Shown here: positions 40,520 to 49,697 of the stretch, in pieces
Layout: each line of letters begins with the position of its first letter
How positions within the stretch are numbered: the first letter of the stretch is position 1
DNA from: Ruminococcus sp.
GTDB taxonomy: Bacteria > Bacillota > Clostridia > Oscillospirales > Ruminococcaceae
Direction: 5' to 3'
Length of the DNA stretch: 64,000 nucleotides
Assembly (NCBI GenBank): GCA_017620025.1
Contig: JAFZRF010000055.1
Location: 1 to 64,000 of the forward strand
Notes under the pieces: generated by a model
Databases searched by the model: none
The model's input: only the letters and a program-made list of their open reading frames with translations
Told to the model about the DNA's origin: nothing
Position numbers and translations under genes: made by a program

Positions 40520-43111
40520 ATGCGTACAACATTCAACAAATTCATTAAGCGTACTGCGGCCGGATTGTCTGCACTTTGCATAGTTGCCGGTACATCCGAT
40601 GTTTCCGGTCAGATGTACACACGCAGCACCATACCCGCCAATGCCGCAGACGAAGAATACCAGTTCATAAATGGCGATTTCAATTGCGACGGTACAGTGG
40701 ATTTCAAGGATCTCACCGATCTTTCAAAGTTCCTCAAGGACAATGATTCCGTAACCGTCCCGACTCAGGGTCTCATCAATGCCTGCGCTGCCTGCTACTG
40801 GACCGACAGCTCCGGCATTCCAAATTATTCGGATCTTTATGCCCTCATTGAATATCTTTCAGGTCTTAATGAGCTCGGCACTCAGACCTTAAAGTCTCCT
40901 GCAAAGGCAGCCACAGTTATCGGAGATGCCGACTGCGACGGCGATATAGATTTCGATGATTTCATTGCATTGAATAATCATATCCAGGATCCGGAAAACT
41001 ATAAACTTACAGCAGAGGGCCTTATCAACTCATGCGCTGCCTGCTACTGGACCGACAGTTCCGGTGAGCCGAATGATTCTGACCGTCAGGCGCTCATTGA
41101 ATACCTCGCAGGCCTCAATGACCTTGGAACACAAAGTTTGAAAGCACCTCCTCAGGCAGTGATAATAGGAGATGCAGACTGCGACGGCGATGTTGACTTT
41201 GCAGATGTAGATGCTCTGAACAATTACTTTGCCGATCCGGAAAAATACGCTCTGACCACGGAAGGACGCATTAATGCCTGCGCCGCCTGCTACTGGACCG
41301 ACAGCTCCGGAATACCAAATAATTCCGATCTGCAGGCGATAATCGAATACCTCGGAGGCGTCAATGCTTTAGGTACTCAGTCCTTAAAGGCTCCTACGCT
41401 CAGAACAGTGATCGGAGATGTTGACTGTGACGGTGACGTTGACACCGATGATATAGAAACACTCATGAACTATATCAAGGATCCGAAGATAAACAGTCTT
41501 ACTCCGCAGGGCAAGAGCAATGCCATGGCTTCATTCTACTACTCGTCAGATGAACCCAATCAGTCCGATGTACAGGCAATAGCAGAATACCTTGCCGGTG
41601 TCAATGATCTCGGAACACAGTACCTTAAGCTCAACCCCGATGACATCAGCTATGATCTGAGCGAAAAGACTGTTTACGGCGATTTCAACTGCGACGGCGT
41701 AGTTGACAAGAACGATCCTGTCGGCATGAAGGAGCTTATCAGCTATACTTCCGGCACTAAGATCTCACTCCAGTCTATCAGGAACGGCGATGTATACGAT
41801 CCGGGTTCAAGGATCACAGCTGAGGACGTTCAGACCGTTGTTGACAACATCAACAACAAGACTGCGCTGCCCGTATACTCCGAGGGTTATCTTGAAAGCA
41901 CCTACCTTTCCGGCGATTTCAACTGTGACAATGAAGTAAATATAACCGATGCTATCATGCTCAACACTTATCTTGCTGATAAGACAAGCTACGCTCCCTC
42001 GGCACAGGGACTCAAGAACGCAAATGCCTTCAATAAGGATAAATCCGGCATCAGCTTTGAGGACGTCATAGCGATCACCGAATGTGTTGCAGGCCTTACG
42101 AAGCTTCCGACTAATAAACTTGTACCCATTGAAGCAGAGCACCTTTCCGGCGACTTCAACTGCGACAACGTTGTAAATGTCACAGACGCCATCATGCTCA
42201 ACAGGTATCTCAACGGCGACAAGAGCTATACTCCCTCCAAGCAGGGCCTTGAAAACGCAGATGCCTACAATCCCGGTTCAGGAATTACAATCGAGGACGT
42301 TGAAGCCATTACAGAAGCATCGGCCGGCAAATATACACTTCCCACAAAGGAACTCACTCCCGCTGTTGTCAAGAAGCTCCCCGGCGATTTCAACTGCGAT
42401 AATGTATTCGATACCTCTGATGCTATCATGCTCTTCAATTACATAGACGAGCTCACAGACTACACTCCCTCGGAGCGCGGAAAAGCAAATGCGGATATTT
42501 ACAATCCCGGTTCAGGACTCGGTTTCGATGACCTTGACATCATGCTCCGGTCACTTAATAAACAGCTCACAGAAGCAGAGACCGTAACGGTCACAACTGA
42601 ACCGGCTGTTTCAACAGCGACGACAACTGCCAAGCCCGTCTCAACTACTACAAAGGCTGTTCCTGCCACCACAAAGGCCGCTGCTACTACAACCAAAGCC
42701 GCTGCAACGACTACAAAGGCTGCTGCTACTACAACCAAGGCTGCCGCCACTACAAAGGCTGTAGCCACTACTACCAAGGCCGCAGCTACTAAGCCCGCAA
42801 CTACTGCAACCAAGGCCGCTACGACTGCCGCACCTGTAACAACAGCCCCTGTAACAACAACACCGGCTTATTCCATAGGCGATGTAAACAAGAACGGCAT
42901 AGTTGATTCCTCCGATGCCTCCGAGGTACTGCTTGCCTACGCCGATCTCTCCACCGGCGGCGGAAGCATCTCGGAGGAGCTGAAAGCCATAGCCGATATC
43001 AACAAGGACGATATGATCGATTCAAGCGATGCTTCGCTGATACTTGAATACTACTCATATGTTTCCACAGGCGGTACTGACAGCGCTGAGAAATACTTTT
43101 CGGATATATGA
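40520..43111 (+). CDS. Secreted protein of eight dockerin-like modules plus a terminal dockerin
   Basis: An 863-residue exported protein (signal about 1-43) without any catalytic domain I can see. Eight modules of about 80 residues begin at 52, 135, 217, 299, 387, 465, 544 and 622. Each opens with a calcium-loop sequence such as GDFNCDG or GDADCDG and ends with a second, degenerate helix-loop segment. Modules 1-3 share INACAACYWTDSSG or close variants with extra Cys; modules 5-8 differ. A Thr/Lys/Ala-rich linker follows (about 690-780), then a canonical dockerin (787-855). EF-hand-like loops suggest calcium binding; the protein may be an adaptor that fills cohesins or a structural cellulosome part (inference). 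It has its own promoter and terminator. Confidence 0.9.
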   Translation: MRTTFNKFIKRTAAGLSALCIVAGTSDVSGQMYTRSTIPANAADEEYQFINGDFNCDGTVDFKDLTDLSKFLKDNDSVTVPTQGLINACAACYWTDSSGIPNYSDLYALIEYLSGLNELGTQTLKSPAKAATVIGDADCDGDIDFDDFIALNNHIQDPENYKLTAEGLINSCAACYWTDSSGEPNDSDRQALIEYLAGLNDLGTQSLKAPPQAVIIGDADCDGDVDFADVDALNNYFADPEKYALTTEGRINACAACYWTDSSGIPNNSDLQAIIEYLGGVNALGTQSLKAPTLRTVIGDVDCDGDVDTDDIETLMNYIKDPKINSLTPQGKSNAMASFYYSSDEPNQSDVQAIAEYLAGVNDLGTQYLKLNPDDISYDLSEKTVYGDFNCDGVVDKNDPVGMKELISYTSGTKISLQSIRNGDVYDPGSRITAEDVQTVVDNINNKTALPVYSEGYLESTYLSGDFNCDNEVNITDAIMLNTYLADKTSYAPSAQGLKNANAFNKDKSGISFEDVIAITECVAGLTKLPTNKLVPIEAEHLSGDFNCDNVVNVTDAIMLNRYLNGDKSYTPSKQGLENADAYNPGSGITIEDVEAITEASAGKYTLPTKELTPAVVKKLPGDFNCDNVFDTSDAIMLFNYIDELTDYTPSERGKANADIYNPGSGLGFDDLDIMLRSLNKQLTEAETVTVTTEPAVSTATTTAKPVSTTTKAVPATTKAAATTTKAAATTTKAAATTTKAAATTKAVATTTKAAATKPATTATKAATTAAPVTTAPVTTTPAYSIGDVNKNGIVDSSDASEVLLAYADLSTGGGSISEELKAIADINKDDMIDSSDASLILEYYSYVSTGGTDSAEKYFSDI
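42587..42859 (+). repeat. Low-complexity Thr-Lys-Ala repeat coding an O-glycosylation-type linker
   Basis: Near-tandem 21-base units encode TTTKAAA and variants, separating the module array from the final dockerin. Such Pro/Thr linkers in cellulosome proteins are often glycosylated. Length may vary by slippage. Confidence 0.85.
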
Positions 43112-43125
43112 TAACAGTTATGATA

Positions 43126-43156
43126 AAGCCGTTCACTTCGTGTGAGCGGCTTATTT
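43126..43156 (+). terminator. Rho-independent terminator of the polydockerin gene
   Basis: AAGCCGTTCAC pairs with GTGAGCGGCTT around a TTCG-type loop, followed by ATTT. Confidence 0.75.
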
Positions 43157-43191
43157 AACATACGGTTTTATGCTTATGCCGAAAAACTCCA

Positions 43192-43220
43192 TTTACAATC
43201 TCTGCCGTAAGTGATATAAT
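43192..43220 (+). promoter_or_regulatory. Promoter of the interrupted gene/MBL hydrolase unit
   Basis: TTTACA (43192-43197) and TATAAT (43215-43220) are 17 bases apart, ahead of GGAGGTG and the ATG at 43252. The promoter looks intact although its first gene is broken. Confidence 0.78.
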
Positions 43221-43251
43221 AGATACAAGATCCACATCAGGAGGTGACGAT

Positions 43252-43728
43252 ATGCTTTTCATTCAGATGATCACTATGAACTACGACAAGACCCAGCGCT
43301 CCGGTGAGACCATGCGGAGGATAAACTCCGTCCGCTTTCTCCCCCTCCCTGCTGCCGTACCCGACCTCTCAGCAGGAGAGTTTTTGTTCCACGACAGCCG
43401 CATCAGAAAGGCAAGGATATGTCCTGAAACTTAACGCTTCCGCATATCTGAACGTGTCTATGCGATCAGGAACGGCGGCGACTACAGGATAGTTTACTCC
43501 CGCAGACCAGAGCAGCAGTTCTTCAAGCCTGCTTTTACCGTCAGGAAAGGAGAATACGGCAGGCTCGTCTACAATGAAAGAGTCGTCACCTTTGACAGCG
43601 AATGGTATTACATCCGCACCACCATAAACATCATCAATGATGATATCTCAGCTTACAGAGGAAAGATGTTCTTCCGCAAGGAAACAGATCATCTTTTTGA
43701 GGATATGGCCTACCTCCGGTACTGCTGA
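43252..43728 (+). pseudogene. Small unknown gene interrupted by an in-frame TAA
   Basis: Starting at the ATG at 43252 (GGAGGTG upstream) the frame is open for 60 codons, meets TAA at 43432-43434 and then, in the same frame, stays open for 97 more codons to TGA at 43726-43728. The second half reads like a real protein (RFRISERVYAI start, FFRKETDHLFEDMAY near the end) with the same codon habits, and it has no start codon or ribosome site of its own. The simplest reading is a 158-codon gene with a nonsense mutation. I do not recognise the family. The MBL hydrolase gene follows by 38 bases and may still be expressed from this promoter. Confidence 0.7.
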
Positions 43729-43766
43729 GGACAAACCGGAAAAACGATACAGAAAGGAAGTTCACC

Positions 43767-44387
43767 ATGCTCGATTTTATTACGATCAACACTCACAGCA
43801 GTATCCGCATCGATGAGGGGATCATCATATACTGCGATCCGTTCAGAATAACAGAGGAGAAGCACGATGCTGATATAATCCTCATCACTCACAGCCATTT
43901 CGACCACTTCTCCCCCGAGGATATAAGCAAGGTCATGAAGCCCGATACTGTCATAGTATGTCCGAAATCGGTGAAGGAGGCCGATGATACAGGCCTCGAT
44001 GTCATCAGGGTATCAACAGATGAGGTGCTCGAAGTCAAAGGCATAAAGCTTGAGACCGTTCCGGCATACAACAAGCTGAAGCCCTTCCATCCCAAGTCAA
44101 ACGGATGGGTAGGATATATCATCAGCAGTCCCGAACACGGAAGGATATACATAGCCGGTGATACTGATATGACCGACGAGAACAGCAGGGTCAAATGTGA
44201 TATCGCAATGTTACCCGCCGGCGGTACATATACCATGAATGCCAGGAAGGCTGCTGATCTTGCAAATACCATTTGCCCGAAGTATGCGATACCGATTCAC
44301 TACGGCAGTGTTGCCGGCAGCCCCGAAGACGGCGAAGTATTCAGGAATGCCGTAAACAGCGGCATTGATGTCGTTATAAAGATATAA
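43767..44387 (+). CDS. MBL-fold metal-dependent hydrolase, UlaG-like
   Basis: A 206-residue metallo-beta-lactamase-fold protein. The metal motif H-x-H-x-D-H is present as THSHFDHFS (about 36-44), with later ligand Asp in IAGDTDMT and the final His in IPIHYGS. This short form resembles UlaG/YycJ-like hydrolases of unknown substrate in many anaerobes. AAAGGAAG precedes the ATG. A strong terminator follows, so it ends the unit that begins at 43252. Confidence 0.9.
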   Translation: MLDFITINTHSSIRIDEGIIIYCDPFRITEEKHDADIILITHSHFDHFSPEDISKVMKPDTVIVCPKSVKEADDTGLDVIRVSTDEVLEVKGIKLETVPAYNKLKPFHPKSNGWVGYIISSPEHGRIYIAGDTDMTDENSRVKCDIAMLPAGGTYTMNARKAADLANTICPKYAIPIHYGSVAGSPEDGEVFRNAVNSGIDVVIKI

Positions 44388-44425
44388 TGCTTACATAACC
44401 GTAATACTTGTTGTACACAAAGAAA

Positions 44426-44469
44426 AGACGTCCGCCCCTGATAAACAAAGGCGGACGTCTTTTTATTTA
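44426..44469 (+). terminator. Rho-independent terminator
   Basis: AGACGTCCGCC pairs with GGCGGACGTCT, followed by TTTTATTT. Confidence 0.93.
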
Positions 44470-44551
44470 TGAACTGTAACGGTCAGGAAAATGCAGACAG
44501 AATACGACCGAACTGCCAGCCGTATCATGTAAGGTACTTCCCGGAGCGCTC

Positions 44552-46468
44552 TTACTTTATGATACCTGCCTTATACGCTTCAAGCAGCTGATGCAGATCA
44601 TTTATCCTGTCAAGTATCTCCTCTCCCCTGTCGGTGTCGGAAATATTTGCACGGTGTTCAAGCTTCTCAACAAGGTGAATTGTCGGAGTATTTCCGCTGT
44701 CGCCTGCAACAAAGGGCTTATGCTCGGCAAGGTTGAGACTGTGTGAGTCGTATATCAGCGTATAGCCTGCTATACCGGTAGTTGACTGATATGCCTTGGA
44801 GATACCTCCGTCTATGACGAACAGCTTGCCGTCAGCCTTCACGGGGCTCTCGCCGTTCTTTATCTTTACCGGTACATGGCCGTTTATGATATGCCCCTTC
44901 TGAGAATCTAGCCCGAAAAGCTCAAGCAGTGACATACATACCTCAGCCTTTTCCGAGAAGGTATAGTAGGCGTTGTAGTTCTCGGTATGCAGGGACTTGT
45001 CAGCAAGAAGGCCTCTCTCGAAGAATGCCATCTTGTCCTTGCCGTAGAGCGGAGACTTTGCACCGCACCAGAGATACCACATCAGGTCGCCGGCATACTC
45101 CTTCTCCTCGCCCTTGCTGAAATATGCCTGATTCACCAGCTCGCCGAGCTTGTCAAGAAGAGCCTTGCCTGAATATCTCTGTCCCCTGATGCTCACGCTC
45201 TGCAGCTGCCCGTTTTCGTCCATTGGTATACAGCCGTGGAAAAGAAGATTATTGTTGCAGGTCTTGTACATTGCTCCCTTTGCGTATATGAAGCGGATAT
45301 GTCTTTGCAGCTTCTCGCTGTGGCGGAAGGAGGCTTTGAGCACCTTCATCAGTTCAGTCTCACCCTCGGAGAGCACGAGCGGTGAATCAGGATCGACCGT
45401 CGGGAAGCTCTTGTCGAGAAGCTCATGCTCCCTTCCCTCAACCATAACGGTACCCTTTCTGAAATCGGTCCTGCCGAAGAGGTCTCGGTCGGACATCTCC
45501 CATTCGGGATGCTTGGCTATGAGCTGACCTTCAAGCTTCATCTGTATAACAGTTATCGCCTTGTGCATCTTTGCGGCAAGCTTCAGGTCAACGGGATCGT
45601 AGACATTGTCATCAAGGGCATTCGGCATATAGAGCGCACATTCGTCGTTCTCGTAGGTCTCAGCCGCAAATACCGCAAGCGCACGCAGGTTGAGTCCGTA
45701 GCCGTCCTCGAGTACATCGAAGTTGTTATACCTCATGGCTATGCGTATGACGTTTGCAATAAGCACCGGATTGCCTGCCGCTGCACCCATCCATGACACA
45801 TCGTGATTTCCCCACTGTATATCAACATCGTGCATCTTCATAAGCTCGTCAAGGATAACGTCCGCACGGGGGCCTCTGTCAAAGATATCTCCGATGATGT
45901 GCAGTTTGTCGATACAGACAGACTGTATCAGCTTGCAGAGAGAAATGATGAAGGTCTCTGCAATGCCCGTACTGATGATAGCGCTGATTATCTCGTCGTA
46001 ATAGTAATCCTTGTTTACGTCATCGGTTACGTTGAGGAGCTCGTCAAGTATGTATACCATGTCCTCGGGTATGCGCTTGCGTATGCGTGAACGAGTATAC
46101 TTTGCGGATACTGTCTCGCATACAAGTATGAGGCGGTAGATCGTAAGACGCTTCCATTCATCCGAAAGCTCACCGCTGTTTGTAAGGCTTGCTATCTTCT
46201 TCTCCGGATAGTATATAAGCTCGGCAAGCTCTTCACGATCGGCGCCGGAAACAGTCTTTCCGAGAACAAGGTCTATCTTGATCTTTATCATACCAGAAGC
46301 GCTCCTGAGCATATGCAGGAAGGCTCCGTATTCGCCGTGGATATCGCTGAAAAAGTATTCCGTGCCCTTCGGAAGGCTTCGTATAGCGGAAAGGTTGATT
46401 ATCTCGCTTGCGGCGCTTTCGATGGTGGGGTATTCCTTGGCAAGAAGTCTGAGGTATTTTATATCCAT
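44552..46468 (-). CDS. fbp: Fructose-1,6-bisphosphatase, class III
   Basis: A 638-residue gluconeogenic enzyme hydrolysing fructose 1,6-bisphosphate. It is the large class III type of Bacillota, with the calcineurin-like metal motifs FSDIHGEY (about 41-48), GDIFDRGP (about 192-199) and GNHDVSW (about 220-226). Length and motif order are normal for the family. GGAGTG precedes the ATG, and a TTGCAT-17-TATAAT promoter lies about 170 bases upstream, giving a long leader that includes a fragment of the dispersed repeat. Confidence 0.95.
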   Translation of the reverse strand: MDIKYLRLLAKEYPTIESAASEIINLSAIRSLPKGTEYFFSDIHGEYGAFLHMLRSASGMIKIKIDLVLGKTVSGADREELAELIYYPEKKIASLTNSGELSDEWKRLTIYRLILVCETVSAKYTRSRIRKRIPEDMVYILDELLNVTDDVNKDYYYDEIISAIISTGIAETFIISLCKLIQSVCIDKLHIIGDIFDRGPRADVILDELMKMHDVDIQWGNHDVSWMGAAAGNPVLIANVIRIAMRYNNFDVLEDGYGLNLRALAVFAAETYENDECALYMPNALDDNVYDPVDLKLAAKMHKAITVIQMKLEGQLIAKHPEWEMSDRDLFGRTDFRKGTVMVEGREHELLDKSFPTVDPDSPLVLSEGETELMKVLKASFRHSEKLQRHIRFIYAKGAMYKTCNNNLLFHGCIPMDENGQLQSVSIRGQRYSGKALLDKLGELVNQAYFSKGEEKEYAGDLMWYLWCGAKSPLYGKDKMAFFERGLLADKSLHTENYNAYYTFSEKAEVCMSLLELFGLDSQKGHIINGHVPVKIKNGESPVKADGKLFVIDGGISKAYQSTTGIAGYTLIYDSHSLNLAEHKPFVAGDSGNTPTIHLVEKLEHRANISDTDRGEEILDRINDLHQLLEAYKAGIIK

Positions 46469-46560
46469 AATATCACTCCGTTCACAGCAGTTCTGTAAAA
46501 CAGGATACTGCTCTTGTTACGATATAATTGTCTGTCTGCATGGACTGATAGGTTATTCTC

Positions 46561-46583
46561 GGGACACAGCCCCTTTAGAATCC
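46561..46583 (+). repeat. Right-end fragment of the dispersed hairpin repeat
   Basis: The bases match the last part of the element (a GGGAC stem half, CCCTTTAGAATCC), but the preceding hairpins are missing. It lies in the fbp leader region. It may be a decayed copy. Confidence 0.55.
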
Positions 46584-46635
46584 TGTACCGTTCAATAATC
46601 TGCTGTTTGAAAAACTATAATGATCACTTATGAAC

Positions 46636-46664
46636 ATTATATCATATTTCTGACTGAAATGCAA
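46636..46664 (-). promoter_or_regulatory. Promoter of fbp
   Basis: On the minus strand TTGCAT (46664-46659) and TATAAT (46641-46636) are 17 bases apart. Confidence 0.75.
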
Positions 46665-46707
46665 ATCACATCACCTCTCGAATATCTTGATTCCACAAAA
46701 TCAATGC

Positions 46708-46736
46708 TTGCAATCGGTAAAAATATATGGTAAAAT
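46708..46736 (+). promoter_or_regulatory. Promoter of the LRR-transglutaminase-dockerin gene
   Basis: TTGCAA (46708-46713) and TAAAAT (46731-46736) are 17 bases apart, leaving a leader of about 105 bases. Confidence 0.72.
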
Positions 46737-46761
46737 GTAGATAAGATAACTTCACGGCGGA

Positions 46762-46801
46762 TTCATGCCTTGTCAATTAAGGCAGCGACCCTGCCCATGA
46801 A
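46762..46801 (+). promoter_or_regulatory. Structured leader of the LRR-transglutaminase gene
   Basis: TTCATG (46762-46767) can pair with CATGAA (46796-46801), enclosing CCTT/AAGG and CAG/CTG stems, a small three-way junction. It matches no riboswitch consensus I know. A regulatory role is a guess. Confidence 0.3.
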
Positions 46802-46848
46802 GCAAAAACGACTTTACAGACCAATGACATTATGACGGAGGGATTATC

Positions 46849-49629
46849 ATGAACATCAAAAAGCTGACAGCCGGAGCATCTTCGCTCCTGATAGCATTCT
46901 CATCTTCTGCAGCGGCGCTTCCCGTTCCTGTATTGCAAGCAAGTACTGCCGATGAGGTCATCAGGTCCGGCAAATGGGATTACACACCGGTAGAAGGCGG
47001 CGTCAAGCTGCTGAAATTTTACGGTGATGAATACACCTACGATGTATTCATTCCCTCGGAGATAGACGGCAAGAAGGTAGTTGAAGCCTCTGCTCACATA
47101 TTCGACGGAAATAAAAGCTTCAGCTATATAACAGCGGAAGATTCATCAATTGTGTTCGACGGGAATCTGTTTGAATTCACTGACTTATACGGGATAGATT
47201 TCCCGGAATATGCAGTACACCGCTTCGAGGACGGTTCAAACAGCCTTGCCATATCCTACCCCGCCTTATCCAATTCAAGTTATTATATGTATGATCATTT
47301 CGGGGAGGCCGATGAAAGATACTATGATTATGTTGACGGTCAGTACATACCGAAAAAGCTGGATATTACCGTTCCGTCAACTGCGGCCGGAGCCGATATA
47401 GTCGCACTCCAATGGAACTGCTTTGACGGTGCACAGTGCATTGATACGGTAACGCTGCCTGATTCTATCCGTGTTCTTCGCTCCGGCTGCTTTGAAGGCT
47501 CTTCTGTCAGATCAGTGAACATACCTGAAGGAGTGCGCTTTATACCTGACTACTGCTTTTATGAATGTGATAAGCTTGAAGAGTTGAACCTTCCGGACAG
47601 CATAATCGCTGTAAGCGGCAGTGCCTTGTTTCACACCAGGTTCGATGATAACACCTGGTTTGATACTTCAACGCACGGAGAAGGCTCATGGATGGATGTC
47701 ACCGAAGATGACTGGAGAGTATTGTATTATTACGATAAGGACATGAACCTCCTGTCGACTCCGCTTGAATACCTCGGCAGTGATACCGTTATTGATTATC
47801 CGACAGAAATAAGCGGCTTCCGTGTATTATACGACCGGAAGATTCTGAGTGACCGGGAGCTCGACAAAGTTTCTCTTCTCGAATACAATCCGTCTGTAAC
47901 AGAGGTGGTATTTCCGGAAGGTACAGTCATTCTCCCGAATATGAGCAACAGCAATGTACAGAAAGTAACTATCCCCGATTCCGTGGAAAGCATCAGCCCT
48001 GAAGCATTCACGAACTGTACACGGCTTACATCCGTCACTATACCTGCCTCAGTAAAACTTATCGGAAGATCAGCATTCAAGGATTGCATCAGGCTTTCAG
48101 ATGTTACGATAGAGGGAGACAGCATCGAAATAGACTGGAACGCATTCAAGGGAACAGCGATAACCTCTGTTGAGCTGCCCGGAAACTGTATTCTCAACAA
48201 CAATATCTTCGGTGAAGGGCTTAAAAAAGTGTCTTTCCGTGCCGGCGACTGTGTCTATATAACGTCACGTGCGTTCTGTGAGGAAAAAGAGCTGAAGGAA
48301 GTCGTCTTCTCTCCGGATATCAAGGAGATCTATATAGGCGACAGTGCATTTTCTATGACCGGACTTGAAGAGGTCGAACTTGGAAGCAATGTCATGGACA
48401 TCAATAATTCCGCCTTCTATAACTGCAAAGAACTCAGAAGTTTCAAGCTCAGCGGAAATGCACGTATCGCCGGCTACGCCTTCATGGGCGATACTGCGCT
48501 GACTGATGTGGTCCTCAACGGAGTCCACAAAATAGAGAGCAACGCATTCAACGGCTGTACCGCTCTCGAGGATATCACTCTCGATACAAACTGCACCGTC
48601 AATTACGATGCTTTTGAGAAATGCTCGAACCTGTTCCATATCAACGGTATAGAGATCATCGGTAAAAACGATACAGAATTTGCCCCGGAACTTGATTCTT
48701 TCATCCGTAAGAATTTCGACGGAGCTACGACCGCCGGATTTGCCTACAGGTTCATCAGAAACAGTATCAAAGCTGCAGTTGCTGAGACAATTACCGATGA
48801 TATGACAGATATAGAAAAGGCCAAGGCGCTCCATGACTGGATCTGCGACAATGCCGAGTATGCAGAGGATAATCTGGCAGCTCCGGGCAATCACACCGAA
48901 TCCTCCATATTCATGGACGGTATAGCGGTATGCGACGGATACTCAAGGACATATAACCTGCTTCTGCACGAAGCGGGACTGAAAAGCTGGTATGTTTCAA
49001 ATCAGGCACATTCATGGAATGTTGTCGTGATCGACGGAAAGCCTTTCCATATCGATACAACTTGGAATGATTTTCAAAGGACCATGAGGTGGTTCATGCT
49101 TTCCGATGCGGAAATGAAGGCATCCGGCGGCGATCACAGCAAATGGGAGCCGAGAAAGCAGTCAGATCTGCAGAATTTCCAGGATAATGTTCTGCCGGAG
49201 TGCACAGAAGTAATGGGAGATCTTGACGGCGACGGAGATCTTGATACGGCGGATCTCTTTGAACTCCGGGAGCGTATACTGACAGGAGCAAAGTATGAAC
49301 TCAAGGGAGACCTTGATTTCAACGGCAAAGCCAATGCCGGAGATCTTGCGGCAGCAGTGCTGAGGCTTGATTCCCCCGGACTAAAAATGGGCGATGTTGA
49401 CCTCGACGGTCTTGTCACCTCCGCAGACGCCTCACTCCTCCTTGATGAGTATTCACTCATGTCAGTAAGCACTGAGAGCACCTTCAACGAAAGACAGATC
49501 CTTATCGCAGACGTCAATGTCGACGGACAGATAAACGCTGCCGACGCATCAGCGATACTCGGATACTATACCTACATCTCTACAGGCGGAAATGATAATA
49601 TCGCCGCTTATACGGAGAATGACGAATGA
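46849..49629 (+). CDS. Secreted LRR-transglutaminase-like protein with two C-terminal dockerin modules
   Basis: A 926-residue exported protein: signal peptide (about 1-32), BspA-type leucine-rich repeats with the IPDSVxxI and AFxxCxxL pattern (about 170-620), a transglutaminase-like papain-fold domain with Cys695, His721 and Asp736 (AVCDGYS, AHSWN, HIDTTW), and two dockerin-type modules (790 to about 843, and 848 to about 912). The second ends in YYTYISTGG, as does the terminal dockerin of the polydockerin protein. It may be a cellulosome-attached protease or crosslinking protein that binds through its repeats (inference). GGAGGG precedes the ATG. Confidence 0.9.
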   Translation: MNIKKLTAGASSLLIAFSSSAAALPVPVLQASTADEVIRSGKWDYTPVEGGVKLLKFYGDEYTYDVFIPSEIDGKKVVEASAHIFDGNKSFSYITAEDSSIVFDGNLFEFTDLYGIDFPEYAVHRFEDGSNSLAISYPALSNSSYYMYDHFGEADERYYDYVDGQYIPKKLDITVPSTAAGADIVALQWNCFDGAQCIDTVTLPDSIRVLRSGCFEGSSVRSVNIPEGVRFIPDYCFYECDKLEELNLPDSIIAVSGSALFHTRFDDNTWFDTSTHGEGSWMDVTEDDWRVLYYYDKDMNLLSTPLEYLGSDTVIDYPTEISGFRVLYDRKILSDRELDKVSLLEYNPSVTEVVFPEGTVILPNMSNSNVQKVTIPDSVESISPEAFTNCTRLTSVTIPASVKLIGRSAFKDCIRLSDVTIEGDSIEIDWNAFKGTAITSVELPGNCILNNNIFGEGLKKVSFRAGDCVYITSRAFCEEKELKEVVFSPDIKEIYIGDSAFSMTGLEEVELGSNVMDINNSAFYNCKELRSFKLSGNARIAGYAFMGDTALTDVVLNGVHKIESNAFNGCTALEDITLDTNCTVNYDAFEKCSNLFHINGIEIIGKNDTEFAPELDSFIRKNFDGATTAGFAYRFIRNSIKAAVAETITDDMTDIEKAKALHDWICDNAEYAEDNLAAPGNHTESSIFMDGIAVCDGYSRTYNLLLHEAGLKSWYVSNQAHSWNVVVIDGKPFHIDTTWNDFQRTMRWFMLSDAEMKASGGDHSKWEPRKQSDLQNFQDNVLPECTEVMGDLDGDGDLDTADLFELRERILTGAKYELKGDLDFNGKANAGDLAAAVLRLDSPGLKMGDVDLDGLVTSADASLLLDEYSLMSVSTESTFNERQILIADVNVDGQINAADASAILGYYTYISTGGNDNIAAYTENDE

Positions 49630-49652
49630 CAGCAGTTAGACATCAAGCACAG

Positions 49653-49683
49653 AGCGCCCTCGGGAAGTGATCCTGAGGGCGCT
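49653..49683. terminator. Terminator between convergent genes
   Basis: AGCGCCCTC pairs with GAGGGCGCT. It lies between the LRR-transglutaminase gene and the convergent kinase gene and probably serves both. Confidence 0.75.
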
Positions 49684-49697
49684 CTTGCTGCTTTGTA

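Noticed and set aside
46737..46848. Known riboswitch in the long leader
   Set aside because: I compared it from memory with c-di-GMP, SAM, TPP, purine, glycine and cobalamin consensus cores and saw no match.
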